64,000 nucleotides of DNA. Origin: Ruminococcaceae bacterium UBA1405. Its GTDB lineage: Bacteria > Bacillota > Clostridia > Oscillospirales > Ruminococcaceae. The notes under the pieces were generated by a model. That model was not told the DNA's origin. It ran no database searches and saw only the letters and a list, made by a program, of their open reading frames with translations. Made by a program: the position numbers and the translations under genes. This document shows positions 1-10,000 of this stretch, one piece after another (positions within the stretch are counted from its first letter, which is position 1; the number at the start of each line of letters is the position of its first letter). Where the stretch lies: assembly GCA_002305685.1 (NCBI GenBank), contig DBQB01000003.1:25794-89793 (forward strand). Direction: 5' to 3'.

Positions 1-15
1 GCCTGTTATAAGGCT

Positions 16-44
16 ATCATACTAAATTGTTTGAGAAAAATCAA
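16..44 (-). promoter_or_regulatory. Sigma-A promoter reading off the left edge
   Basis: On the minus strand a -35 TTGATT (39-44) lies 17 bases from a -10 TATGAT (16-21), just downstream of the fusA stop codon. It points out of the window, so it probably serves the next gene. In the str operon that gene is usually tuf, which is an inference because the gene is outside the window. Confidence 0.55.
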
Positions 45-81
45 GCAATTTTGCATGAATTTTTCCGGTTTACACGCAGAA

Positions 82-2163
82 TCAGTTGTTCTTCGCACGT
101 TCGGTCATGATCTTGTCCGCAATATTCTTCGGGACCTGCTGATAATCGGCAGGCTCCATGGAATACTGGCCACGGCCCTGGGTCTTGGAACGCAGGTCGG
201 TGGCGTAGCCGAACATCTCGGACAGAGGAACAAAAGCGTTAATCTGCTGTGCACCGGGACGATGCTCCATACCCTGGATCTGGCCACGGCGGGAGTTCAG
301 GTCGCCGATAACGTCGCCCATATAGTCCTCAGGAACAATAACAGCAACCTTCATGATGGGCTCGAGGATCACAGGGCCAGCCTTCTTCATAGCCTCTTTG
401 AATGCCATAGAACCGGCAATCTTAAAGGCCATTTCAGAGGAGTCAACCTCATGGAAGGAGCCGTCATACAGGGTAACCTTTACGTCAACAACCGGATAAC
501 CGGCCAGTACGCCAGACTGCATAGCACCCTGAATACCTTGGTTGACAGGCTCGATATATTCCTTGGGGATCGCGCCGCCGACGATCTTGTTGATAAACTC
601 GTATCCCTTGCCGCTCTCGTTGGGCTCCAGAATGATCTTAACGTGACCATACTGGCCTTTACCACCGGACTGACGGGCATACTTCATATCTACATCGGCA
701 GTGCCGCGGACGGTTTCCTTATAAGCAACCTGAGGTGCGCCAACGTTGGCCTCTACCTTAAACTCACGGAGCAGACGGTCAACGATGATCTCCAGATGCA
801 GCTCGCCCATACCGGCAATGATGGTTTGTCCGGTCTCCTCGTCGGTGTAGGTTCTGAAGGTGGGGTCTTCCTCAGCCAGCTTGGCAAGGCCGATACCCAT
901 CTTCTCCTGACCGGCTTTGGTCTTGGGCTCGATAGCAACGCGGATAACGGGTTCCGGGAACTCCATGGATTCCAGGATGATGGGATGTTTCTCATCACAC
1001 AGGGTATCACCAGTGGTGGTATTCTTCAGGCCGACAGCGGCAGCGATATCACCCGCATAGCAGGTCTCAATATCCTGACGGTGGTTGGCATGCATCTGAA
1101 GGATACGACCGATTCTCTCGTTGTTATCCTTGTTGGCATTGTAAACGGTAGTACCAGCATTGATGGTACCGGAATATACGCGGAAGAAGCAGAGCTTACC
1201 AACATAGGGGTCGGTAGCAATCTTGAAGGCAAGAGCTGCAAAGGGCTCATTGTCGTCGGAGGGTCTCTCCTCTTCCTCCTGGGTATCGGGATTGATACCT
1301 TTGATGTGGGGGATATCGGTGGGAGCGGGCATATAGTCTACAACCGCATCCAGCAGCTTCTGTACGCCCTTGTTGCGGTAAGAGGTTCCGCAGATAACAG
1401 GAACCATCTTGTTGTCGATGGTGGACTGACGGATAACCCGTTTGATCTCCTCGACGGTGATTTCCTCACCCTCCAGGTACTTCATCATGAGCTCCTCGTC
1501 CTGCTCGGCAACATGCTCCAGCAGCTCGCCGCGGTATTTCTCCGCCAGCTCTCTCATGTCCTCCGGAATCTCCTCAACCCGCATATCCTTGCCCAGATCA
1601 TCATAATATACGTCAGCTTTCATCTCTACCAGGTCAATGATTCCTCTGAATGTATCCTCGGAACCAATCGGCAGCTGGATAGGAACAGCATTACATTTCA
1701 GACGGTCATGCATCATGTCCAATACGTTATAGAAGTTGGCGCCCATGATGTCCATCTTGTTGACGTAAGCCATTCTGGGTACGCGATATTTATCCGCCTG
1801 ACGCCAAACAGTCTCAGACTGGGGCTCAACACCGCCCTTGGCGCAGAAAACGGTAACAGAACCATCCAGTACACGCAGAGAACGTTCTACCTCAACGGTA
1901 AAGTCCACGTGTCCGGGGGTATCAATGATGTTGATGCGATGGCCCTTCCAGAATGCGGTAGTCGCAGCGGAGGTAATGGTGATACCTCTCTCCTGCTCCT
2001 GCTCCATCCAGTCCATTGTCGCTGCGCCATCATGAGTCTCACCGATCTTATGGGTTTTACCGGTATAAAACAAAATACGTTCGGTGGTGGTGGTTTTACC
2101 AGCGTCAATGTGGGCCATAATGCCGATATTACGGGTATCCTGAAGCGATACTTCTCTAGGCAT
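82..2163 (-). CDS. fusA: Translation elongation factor G
   Basis: EF-G is the ribosomal GTPase that drives translocation and, with RRF, ribosome recycling. The 693-residue frame is the usual bacterial length. The G domain shows AHIDAGKTTTTERI (P loop, about residues 17-30), DTPGHVDF (G3) and NKMD (G4), followed by domains II-V ending in the conserved REFKVEANVGAPQVAYKE region. The ATG at 2163 is preceded by AGGAGG at about 8 bases. It is the last gene of an rpsL-rpsG-fusA str cluster, with 139 bases to rpsG. Nothing is unusual in the sequence. Confidence 0.98.
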   Translation of the reverse strand: MPREVSLQDTRNIGIMAHIDAGKTTTTERILFYTGKTHKIGETHDGAATMDWMEQEQERGITITSAATTAFWKGHRINIIDTPGHVDFTVEVERSLRVLDGSVTVFCAKGGVEPQSETVWRQADKYRVPRMAYVNKMDIMGANFYNVLDMMHDRLKCNAVPIQLPIGSEDTFRGIIDLVEMKADVYYDDLGKDMRVEEIPEDMRELAEKYRGELLEHVAEQDEELMMKYLEGEEITVEEIKRVIRQSTIDNKMVPVICGTSYRNKGVQKLLDAVVDYMPAPTDIPHIKGINPDTQEEEERPSDDNEPFAALAFKIATDPYVGKLCFFRVYSGTINAGTTVYNANKDNNERIGRILQMHANHRQDIETCYAGDIAAAVGLKNTTTGDTLCDEKHPIILESMEFPEPVIRVAIEPKTKAGQEKMGIGLAKLAEEDPTFRTYTDEETGQTIIAGMGELHLEIIVDRLLREFKVEANVGAPQVAYKETVRGTADVDMKYARQSGGKGQYGHVKIILEPNESGKGYEFINKIVGGAIPKEYIEPVNQGIQGAMQSGVLAGYPVVDVKVTLYDGSFHEVDSSEMAFKIAGSMAFKEAMKKAGPVILEPIMKVAVIVPEDYMGDVIGDLNSRRGQIQGMEHRPGAQQINAFVPLSEMFGYATDLRSKTQGRGQYSMEPADYQQVPKNIADKIMTERAKNN

Positions 2164-2241
2164 ATAGTCCTCCTAAACTTCTTAACAGCTTTCTACACGG
2201 ATCTGTCGGAGTCTCCCGCTCGATCCGGGCCAAATATTACA

Positions 2242-2267
2242 TGAAGGGCGGAAAAATCCGTCCTTCA
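2242..2267 (-). other. Intercistronic hairpin between rpsG and fusA
   Basis: A 10-bp inverted repeat with one G-U pair (2242-2251 and 2258-2267) sits between rpsG and fusA. No U tract follows, so it is not a normal terminator. It could affect mRNA processing or translational coupling in the str operon. The structure is seen directly and the role is unknown. Confidence 0.4.
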
Positions 2268-2302
2268 CGCAACTTGTAAACGATATTGCGCGGGAACTGA
2301 GA

Positions 2303-2773
2303 CTACCATCTGTAATGGGCAAAAGCCTTGTTGGCTTCGGCCATCTTGTGGGTATCGTCCCGCTTTTTGCAGGCGCCGCCGACATTGTTGATGGCGTCCA
2401 TGATCTCACCGGCGAGACGGTCTTTCATGGTACGCTCAGAGCGCTGACGGGCGTAGCTGGTGAGCCATCTCAGGCCCAGGGTCTGACGTCTCTCAGGACG
2501 CACTTCCATAGGAACCTGATAGGTAGCGCCACCGACGCGGCGGGCTTTTACCTCCAGCTCAGGCATGATATTTTCCATGGCCTGCTCAAAGCATTCCAGG
2601 GCATCTTTACCGGTCTTTTCAGCGACAACGGCAAAGGCGTCATATACGATTTTCTGCGCAACACCCTTCTTGCCGTCATACATGACGTTGTTGATCAGGC
2701 GTGTTACGAGTTTGGAATTATAAAGCGGGTCCGGCAGGACGTCACGCTTTGCGATATTACCTCTTCTTGGCAC
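2303..2773 (-). CDS. rpsG: 30S ribosomal protein S7
   Basis: S7 nucleates assembly of the 30S head by binding the 3' domain of 16S rRNA. The start is a GTG at 2773, with GGAGGG about 7 bases upstream, giving the canonical 156 residues beginning (M)PRRGNIAKR. A further in-frame ATG at 2791 would add six residues that S7 proteins lack. The conserved block RVGGATYQVPMEV is present. The gene lies between rpsL and fusA on the same strand. Confidence 0.97.
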   Translation of the reverse strand: MPRRGNIAKRDVLPDPLYNSKLVTRLINNVMYDGKKGVAQKIVYDAFAVVAEKTGKDALECFEQAMENIMPELEVKARRVGGATYQVPMEVRPERRQTLGLRWLTSYARQRSERTMKDRLAGEIMDAINNVGGACKKRDDTHKMAEANKAFAHYRW

Positions 2774-2892
2774 TTCGCTTCCCTCCTTCACATATTATGA
2801 ATTCATCGGTACTCGAAATGAAACTCCCGTTAATGCCAATGCAGTTATATATGAAAAACCACATTATGCGGCAGGAACATTTTTAAGGCAGT

Positions 2893-3321
2893 TTACTTTT
2901 TCGCAGCACCAGCTTTTGGACGTTTGGCACCGTACTTGGATCTGGCCTGCATTCTCTTGGCAACGCCCTGCGCGTCCAGAGTACCACGGATGATGTGGTA
3001 ACGCACACCAGGAAGGTCCTTAACACGTCCTCCACGGATCAGCACAACGCTGTGCTCCTGAAGATTGTGTCCGATACCGGGGATATAGCAGGTAGCTTCG
3101 ATTCCGTTGGTCAGCTTAACTCTCGCGATTTTACGCAGAGCGGAGTTAGGCTTCTTGGGGGTGGCGGTTCTGATTGCAGTACAAACGCCTCTCTTTTGAG
3201 GAGAATTCTGGTCGATAGCCACTCTCTTCTTGGAGTTCCATCCCTTCAGCAGAGCAGGAGCGGTGGATTTCTTCTCGACTACTTCTCTTCCCTTGCGAAC
3301 AAGCTGGTTAAAGGTTGGCAT
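2893..3321 (-). CDS. rpsL: 30S ribosomal protein S12
   Basis: S12 sits at the decoding centre of the small subunit. The 142-residue protein starts MPTFNQLVRKGR at an ATG with AAGGAGG upstream, and carries the longer Firmicutes N-terminal region. The TPKKPNSALRK and RGGRVKDLPGVRYH blocks are intact, so the two lysines altered in classical streptomycin resistance are wild type. It is the first gene of the str cluster, 123 bases downstream of rpoC. Confidence 0.97.
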   Translation of the reverse strand: MPTFNQLVRKGREVVEKKSTAPALLKGWNSKKRVAIDQNSPQKRGVCTAIRTATPKKPNSALRKIARVKLTNGIEATCYIPGIGHNLQEHSVVLIRGGRVKDLPGVRYHIIRGTLDAQGVAKRMQARSKYGAKRPKAGAAKK

Positions 3322-3363
3322 ATTGCACCTCCTTACTTCAAATTTTGAAATTTATATTGGAAA

Positions 3364-3400
3364 ACGGGCCCATATTCCCTTGGATGAAACATCGGCCCGT
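3364..3400 (-). terminator. Hairpin between rpoC and rpsL
   Basis: Seven-base arms (3364-3370 and 3394-3400, ACGGGCC type) enclose a 23-base loop and are followed on the minus strand by TTTTCC. The short stem and weak U tract suggest partial termination or a processing site, allowing some read-through from rpoBC into rpsL. Confidence 0.4.
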
Positions 3401-3444
3401 GTCCAAGCTTTAAAAAGTCTCACCAATTGGATATTGTATCACAA

Positions 3445-6400
3445 TCAGTCGTCACTTGTCAATACCTGATCGTCATGAATTACATCCACATGGGTCAGGC
3501 AGTTCATGCCGGTACCGGCAGGGATCAACTTACCAATGATAACATTTTCCTTGATGCCCACCAGGGGATCGCTCTTACCCTTAATGGCAGCATCGGTGAG
3601 GATTTTGGGGGTCTCCTGGAAGGAAGCAGCAGACAGGAAGGAGTCGGAGTTGCTGGCTGCCTTGGAGATACCCAGAATTTCGGGCACCCAACTGGCTTTG
3701 CGCAGTCCCTCTTCGCCTTCAGCAATCCGTTCATCAATCACCTTGTTGGCTTCGATGACCTCTGCTTTCTCCACCAACCCACCGGCTACCAGTCCGGTAT
3801 CGCCGGCGTCCACCAGACGAACCTTCTTGAGCATTTGACGAACGATAACCTCAATGTGCTTGTCGTTGATGTCCACGCCCTGCATCTGGTAGGTTTTCTG
3901 CACTTCCTCGATGAGGTAATCCTGCACAGCGCTCACACCGCGAATCTGAAGGATATCCTTGGGAACGGCGGAACCTTCGGTGATGAGAGCTCCGGCTTCC
4001 ACATGGTCACCGCTATTGACCTTCAAACGGTAACCGTAGGGGATAGTCTCCTCTACCACGCCGTCAGGCCCGGTGATGATAACCTTGCGGATCTCCTTGT
4101 CGTCCCGCTGCTTATCGGAAATGCTGATGGAGACCTCACCGCTGATCTTGGCGATGATGGCACTTCTCTTGGGCCGGCGGGCCTCAAAGAGCTCCTCAAC
4201 ACGGGGAAGACCTTGGGTGATATCCTCGGCGTTTGCAATACCACCGGTGTGGAAGGTTCTCATGGTCAGCTGGGTACCAGGCTCACCGATGGACTGGGCG
4301 GCAATGATACCCACCGCCTCACCGATGCCAACAGGTTTTCCTTTGGCCAGGTTCATGCCGTAGCACTTGCAGCATACGCCTCTTTTGGACTCACACTTGA
4401 GGGGAGAGCGGACCAGCACCTGGGAGATGCCAGCGCCCACAACCTTCTTGGCGTCGGCCTCATCCATCATCTTATCCTTGGAAACCAGCACCTCGCCGGT
4501 ATTGGGATCCACAATATCATTGACCGCATAACGGCCGTTTAGACGGGTTGCCAGAGATTCCAGCACCTGATTGCCTTCCTTGATGTCCTTGAGAATGATG
4601 CCATCCTGGGCGCCGCAGTCCAATTCGGTGGTGATAACCTCCTGGGAAACATCCACCAGACGGCGGGTCAGGTAACCGGAGTCGGCGGTACGAAGGGCGG
4701 TATCGGCCAGGCCCTTACGAGCACCACGGGAGGAGATGAAGTATTCCAGAATGTTCAGGCCTTCACGATAGTTGGCCTTGATGGGGATCTCGATGGCACG
4801 GCCGGAGGTGTTGGCAATCAGTCCACGCATACCGGCCAGCTGACGGATCTGGTTCATGGAACCACGAGCACCGGAATCCGCCATCATAAAGATGGGGTTA
4901 TACCGATCCAGGTTGTTTTGCAGCGCCTTGGCCACCTTATCGGTGGTCACGTTCCAGGTATCGATAACCCGTTTGTACCGTTCCTCGTCGGAGAGCAGGC
5001 CCATGTTGTACTCGTCGCTGATCTCCATGATGATGTCGTCGGCTTCCTTGAGCAGATCGGCTTTCTGCGGCGGGATCACCGCGTCGCTGACGGCGACGGT
5101 GATGGCGCCCTTGGTGGAATATTTGAAGCCCTGGGCCTTGATCATATCCAGAACCTCGGCGGTCTCATTGGTGCCGTGGATATGGATGCATCTGCTGACG
5201 ATATCGCCCAGCTGCTTTTTACCCACAGTAAAGGTGATCTCCAGATCGAACATCTTCTCCGGATCGGTGCGATCCACATATCCCAAATCCTGAGGAATGG
5301 GGGTATTGAAGATCAGCTGACCCACCGTAGCATCAATCAGACGGGATTGTTGCTGTCCGTCGATCTCCTTGGTCATACGAACCTTGATGGGGGCGTGCAG
5401 CCCTACATAGCCTTCCTGATAGGCCATCAGCGCTTCCCGGTCATCCCGGAAAATCTTGCCTACGCCGGGCTCGTCGTCCTTTACGATGGTCAGATAGTAG
5501 GAACCCAGAACCATATCCTGGGTAGGTACGGTAACCGGCTTGCCGTCGGAGGGCTTGAGCAGGTTGTTGGTGGCCAGCATCAGGAAGCGGGCCTCTGCCT
5601 GGGCCTCGGCGGAAAGGGGTACGTGTACCGCCATCTGGTCGCCGTCGAAGTCGGCGTTATAGGCGGTACAGGCCAGCGGATGCAGCTTCAGAGCGCGGCC
5701 CTCCACCAGCACCGGCTCGAAAGCCTGAATGCCCAAACGGTGCAGGGTAGGCGCACGGTTGAGCAGTACGGGATGGTCCTTGATGACCACTGCCAGTGCA
5801 TCCCAAACCTCGGAATCGGCTCTCTCCACCTTCTTACGGGCGTTTTTGATGTTGTTGGCTTTGCCCTCATCCACCAGGCGCTTCATAACAAAGGGCTTAA
5901 ACAGCTCGATGGCCATCTCCTTGGGCAGACCGCACTGATACATCTTCAGTTCGGGACCAACCACAATAACCGATCGTCCGGAGTAGTCAACACGTTTACC
6001 CAGCAGGTTCTGGCGGAAACGGCCCTGCTTACCTTTGAGCATATCGGTAAGGGATTTATAGGGACGGTTGTTGGGACCGGTAACCGGCTTGCCACGACGG
6101 CCGTTATCGATCAGGGCGTCCACCGCCTCCTGCAGCATACGCTTTTCGTTGCGCACAATGATATCCGGCGCACCCAGATCCAGCAGACGCTGGAGACGGT
6201 TGTTACGGCTGATAACCCGGCGATACAGATCGTTCAGGTCACTGGCGCCGTAACGTCCGCCGTCCAGGCGAACCATAGGACGGATGTCGGGCGGGGTTAC
6301 CGGAAGGATGGTAAGGATCATCCACTCAGGACGGTTGCCGCTGAGGCGGAATGCCTCCACCACCTCCAGTTTTTTGTGAATCCGGTTGGACTTCTGGCTC

Positions 6401-7002
6401 TGGCCGCTGACTTTGGCCAGCTCTGCTTTCAGCTGCTCGGAGAGCTCATCCAGATCGATCTCTGCCAGCAGCTCCTGAATGGCCTCAGCGCCCATTCCGG
6501 CTTTGAAAGCGTCGCCGTAATCCTCAAGATATTTGCGGTATTCCTGCTCGGAAAGTTCCTGTTTCTTTTTCAGGGTAGGAACATGACCGGGATCGATTAC
6601 CACATAGGAAGCAAAGTACAGGATCTTCTCCAACACTCTGGGGGACATATCCAGAATCAAACCCATACGGGAGGGAATTCCCTTAAAATACCAGATATGG
6701 GAGACAGGGGCGGCCAGTTTGATATGGCCCATCCACTCTCTGCGCACCTTGGAGGTGGTCACTGCAACGCCGCAGCGCTCGCAGACCTTATCCTTGTAGC
6801 GCAGACGTTTATACTTTCCGCAGTAGCATTCCCAATCCTTTTGGGGCCCAAAAATACGCTCACAGAAAAGTCCGTCCCGCTCCGGTTTCTGGGTTCTATA
6901 ATTGATGGTTTCCGGCTTTTTGACTTCGCCGTGAGACCATTTTAGAATCTGTTCCGGTGATGCGATGCTAATTTTAATGGACTCGAACGCATTAAATTCC
7001 AT
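3445..7002 (-). CDS. rpoC: DNA-directed RNA polymerase subunit beta'
   Basis: This is the 1185-residue catalytic subunit of RNA polymerase. Visible hallmarks are the N-terminal zinc ribbon (CYCGKYKRLRYKDKVCERCG, about residues 60-79), the Mg-binding NADFDGDQMAVH motif that coordinates the two catalytic metals, and the C-terminal zinc cluster around SKRGVCCKCYG. The ATG at 7002 has AAGGAG upstream and lies 20 bases after the rpoB stop, so the two genes are co-transcribed. The length fits the compact Firmicutes form without large lineage inserts. Confidence 0.98.
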   Translation of the reverse strand: MEFNAFESIKISIASPEQILKWSHGEVKKPETINYRTQKPERDGLFCERIFGPQKDWECYCGKYKRLRYKDKVCERCGVAVTTSKVRREWMGHIKLAAPVSHIWYFKGIPSRMGLILDMSPRVLEKILYFASYVVIDPGHVPTLKKKQELSEQEYRKYLEDYGDAFKAGMGAEAIQELLAEIDLDELSEQLKAELAKVSGQSQKSNRIHKKLEVVEAFRLSGNRPEWMILTILPVTPPDIRPMVRLDGGRYGASDLNDLYRRVISRNNRLQRLLDLGAPDIIVRNEKRMLQEAVDALIDNGRRGKPVTGPNNRPYKSLTDMLKGKQGRFRQNLLGKRVDYSGRSVIVVGPELKMYQCGLPKEMAIELFKPFVMKRLVDEGKANNIKNARKKVERADSEVWDALAVVIKDHPVLLNRAPTLHRLGIQAFEPVLVEGRALKLHPLACTAYNADFDGDQMAVHVPLSAEAQAEARFLMLATNNLLKPSDGKPVTVPTQDMVLGSYYLTIVKDDEPGVGKIFRDDREALMAYQEGYVGLHAPIKVRMTKEIDGQQQSRLIDATVGQLIFNTPIPQDLGYVDRTDPEKMFDLEITFTVGKKQLGDIVSRCIHIHGTNETAEVLDMIKAQGFKYSTKGAITVAVSDAVIPPQKADLLKEADDIIMEISDEYNMGLLSDEERYKRVIDTWNVTTDKVAKALQNNLDRYNPIFMMADSGARGSMNQIRQLAGMRGLIANTSGRAIEIPIKANYREGLNILEYFISSRGARKGLADTALRTADSGYLTRRLVDVSQEVITTELDCGAQDGIILKDIKEGNQVLESLATRLNGRYAVNDIVDPNTGEVLVSKDKMMDEADAKKVVGAGISQVLVRSPLKCESKRGVCCKCYGMNLAKGKPVGIGEAVGIIAAQSIGEPGTQLTMRTFHTGGIANAEDITQGLPRVEELFEARRPKRSAIIAKISGEVSISISDKQRDDKEIRKVIITGPDGVVEETIPYGYRLKVNSGDHVEAGALITEGSAVPKDILQIRGVSAVQDYLIEEVQKTYQMQGVDINDKHIEVIVRQMLKKVRLVDAGDTGLVAGGLVEKAEVIEANKVIDERIAEGEEGLRKASWVPEILGISKAASNSDSFLSAASFQETPKILTDAAIKGKSDPLVGIKENVIIGKLIPAGTGMNCLTHVDVIHDDQVLTSDD

Positions 7003-7022
7003 ACAGCGCCTTCTCCTTTACA

Positions 7023-10000
7023 CTAAAACTTCTCAGGGTATTCGCCCTCATCCTCGACGGAATCGTCGAACAGGTCGGAGCCGGAATATTTGCTGCCCAT
7101 CAGCTCTTCCATGTCGTCGTCGGCATCCAGGGTAGGCGTCTCCTTCGGCTCGTCATCGTCATCATCCTTGAGGCTTTCCTCAAAGAGCATATCCAGGAAA
7201 TCCTCATTCTTGTTCTTCTCTTCCTCATCCTCGGAAGGCGTGGGCTGTACCGAATTATCCACATAGCCCTCGCTCTCCAGGCCCAGCTCCAGCTCGTTCT
7301 GGAAAGCTTCCTGGAGATCCACTTCGTTGTCGTTGGAATCCATCACCTTGATGTCCAGTCCCAGCGCCTGCAGCTCCTTAATCAGAACCTTGAAGGATTC
7401 GGGTGTGCCGGCATGGGGCACATTATGGCCCTTGACAATGGCCTCAAAAGTCTTGACACGGCCGTTGACGTCATCCGACTTGACGGTGATGATCTCCTGC
7501 AGGGTATAGGCGGCGCCATAAGCTTCCAGCGCCCAAACCTCCATCTCGCCGAAACGCTGGCCGCCGAACTGCGCTTTACCGCCCAGAGGCTGCTGGGTTA
7601 CCAACGAGTAGGGACCGGTGGAACGGGCATGGATCTTATCGTCAACCAGATGGTGCAGTTTGAGGAAGTACATGATACCCACGGTAACAGGGTTATCAAA
7701 AGGCTCACCGGTACGTCCGTCATAGAGGATGGTTTTGCCGTCCTCCCGCATTCCCACTTCCCGGAACGCGGCGCGGATATCCTCCTCGTGGGCGCCGTCA
7801 AATACAGGGGTCATGACCTTCCAGCGCAAAGCCTTGGCAGCCATACCCAGGTTAACCTCCAGTACCTGTCCGATGTTCATACGGGAAGGTACGCCCAGAG
7901 GATTGAGCACGATGTCCAGCGGAGTGCCGTCCGGCAGGAAAGGCATATCCTCCTCCGGCAGGATCCGGGAAACAACGCCCTTGTTTCCGTGACGTCCGGC
8001 CATCTTATCGCCCACAGAGATCTTACGGCGCTGTGCGATATATACCCGCACCACCTTGTTGACCTCGGCGGACAGCTCGTCAGAGTTTTCACGGGTAAAT
8101 ACCTTGACATCCACAATAATACCGTATTCGCCGTGCGGTACCTTCAGGGAGGTATCCCGCACCTCTCTGGCCTTCTCTCCGAAGATGGCGCGAAGCAACC
8201 GCTCCTCGGGAATCAGTTCGGTCTCGCCCTTGGGAGAAACCTTGCCCACCAGGATATCGCCGGGGCGCACCTCGGCGCCGATGCGGATGATGCCGTTCTC
8301 GTCCAGATTGGTCAAGGCATCCTCAGAAACGTTGGGAATATCCCGGGTAATCTCCTCCGGACCCAGTTTGGTGTTTCTGGCTTCGATCTCGTACTTTTCA
8401 ATATGAATGGAGGTGTAGGCGTCCTCACGAACGATCTTTTCGTTGATGAGCACCGCATCCTCGTAGTTGTAACCTTCCCAGGTCATGAAACCGATGAGCA
8501 TATTCTTGCCCAGGCTGATCTCGCCGTTGCAGGTGGCGGGACCGTCGGCGATGACCTGACCTTTGGTGACCTGATCGCCCTTATCCACAATGGGACGCTG
8601 GTTGATGCAGGTGCCCTGGTTGGAACCGGTGAACTTCACCAGGTGGTAAACTTCCAATGTTCCTTCCTCGGTGCGAATGGCGATCTCATCGGCGCTCACC
8701 CGCTCCACAACACCGTTTTGCTTGGCCAGCACCACGACGCCGGAATCCACAGCGGCTTTATATTCCATACCGGTGCCCACAATAGGGGCTTCGGTCTTGA
8801 GCAGCGGCACCGCCTGGCGCTGCATGTTGGCGCCCATCAGAGCACGGTTGGCATCATCGTTTTCCAGGAAGGGGATCATGGCGGTAGCTACCGACACAAC
8901 CATCTTGGGAGAAACGTCCATATAGTCGGCTCTCTCCCGCTCCACCTCCAAAATGGCGTCGCGGTAACGCACATTGATTCTGGGACGGGCAAACCGGCCG
9001 TTCTCGTCGATGGGCTCGTTGGCCTGGGCGACAACATATTTATCTTCCATATCGGCGGTCATATAGACCACCTCGTCGGTGACCTTTCCGGTTTCCTTGT
9101 CCACCTTGCGGTAGGGGGCCTCAATGAAGCCATACTGGTTGATGCGGGCAAAGGAGGCCAGATAGGAGATCAGGCCGATGTTGGGACCCTCGGGGGTCTC
9201 GATGGGACACATACGGCCGTAGTGGCTGTAGTGTACGTCACGCACCTCAAATCCGGCGCGGTCACGGGACAGACCGCCAGGTCCCAGTGCGGAGAGACGG
9301 CGCTTATGGGTCAGTTCCGCCAGAGGGTTGGTCTGGTCCATAAACTGGGACAGCGGGGAGGATCCGAAGAACTCCTTCACCGCCGCTGTCACAGGACGGA
9401 TGTTGATCAGAGACTGAGGGGTAAGGCTCTCGGTATCCTGAGATTGGAGCATCATACGGTCCCGGATGACCTTCTCCATACGGGTGAAACCGATCCGGTA
9501 CTGGTTTTGCAGCAGCTCGCCCACCGAACGGATCCGGCGGTTGCCCAGATGGTCGATATCATCGGTGGTTCCGATGTTATAGTTGAGGTTGATCAGATAG
9601 TTGATGGTGGCGAAGATATCGTCAATGGTGATATGCTTGGGAATCAGTTCTCCAGCACGGTCACGGATGGCTTCCTTCATGGCGTCCAGATCGGCGCTGG
9701 TCTCCAAAATCTCCTTGAGCACCGAGAAGCGCACCTTCTCGTTGATGCCCAGCTCCTCACAGTCAAAGGGCACGAAATCCTTGATATCCACCATGCCGTT
9801 GGAGATGACCTTGCATTCCAGATCATCCACCTTGACAAAAACGGTATCCACACCGGTGCGTTCGATGGCTTCGGCATCCTCCCGGCGCAGACGGGTTCCC
9901 GCGTCGAAGAGCAGCTCCCCGGTGAGGGGATTGATGACCGGACGGGAGAGCACCTGACCCACCAGGCGGTCGGCGATGGCAAGTTTTTTGTTGTATTTAT

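Noticed and set aside
31..2244. Long open frame on the plus strand opposite fusA
   Set aside because: It mirrors the codon bias of EF-G, has no ribosome site or recognisable domain, and EF-G is certain.
4918..6945. A 675-codon plus-strand frame opposite rpoC
   Set aside because: Same reason as for rpoB: an antisense shadow with no start signal or family.
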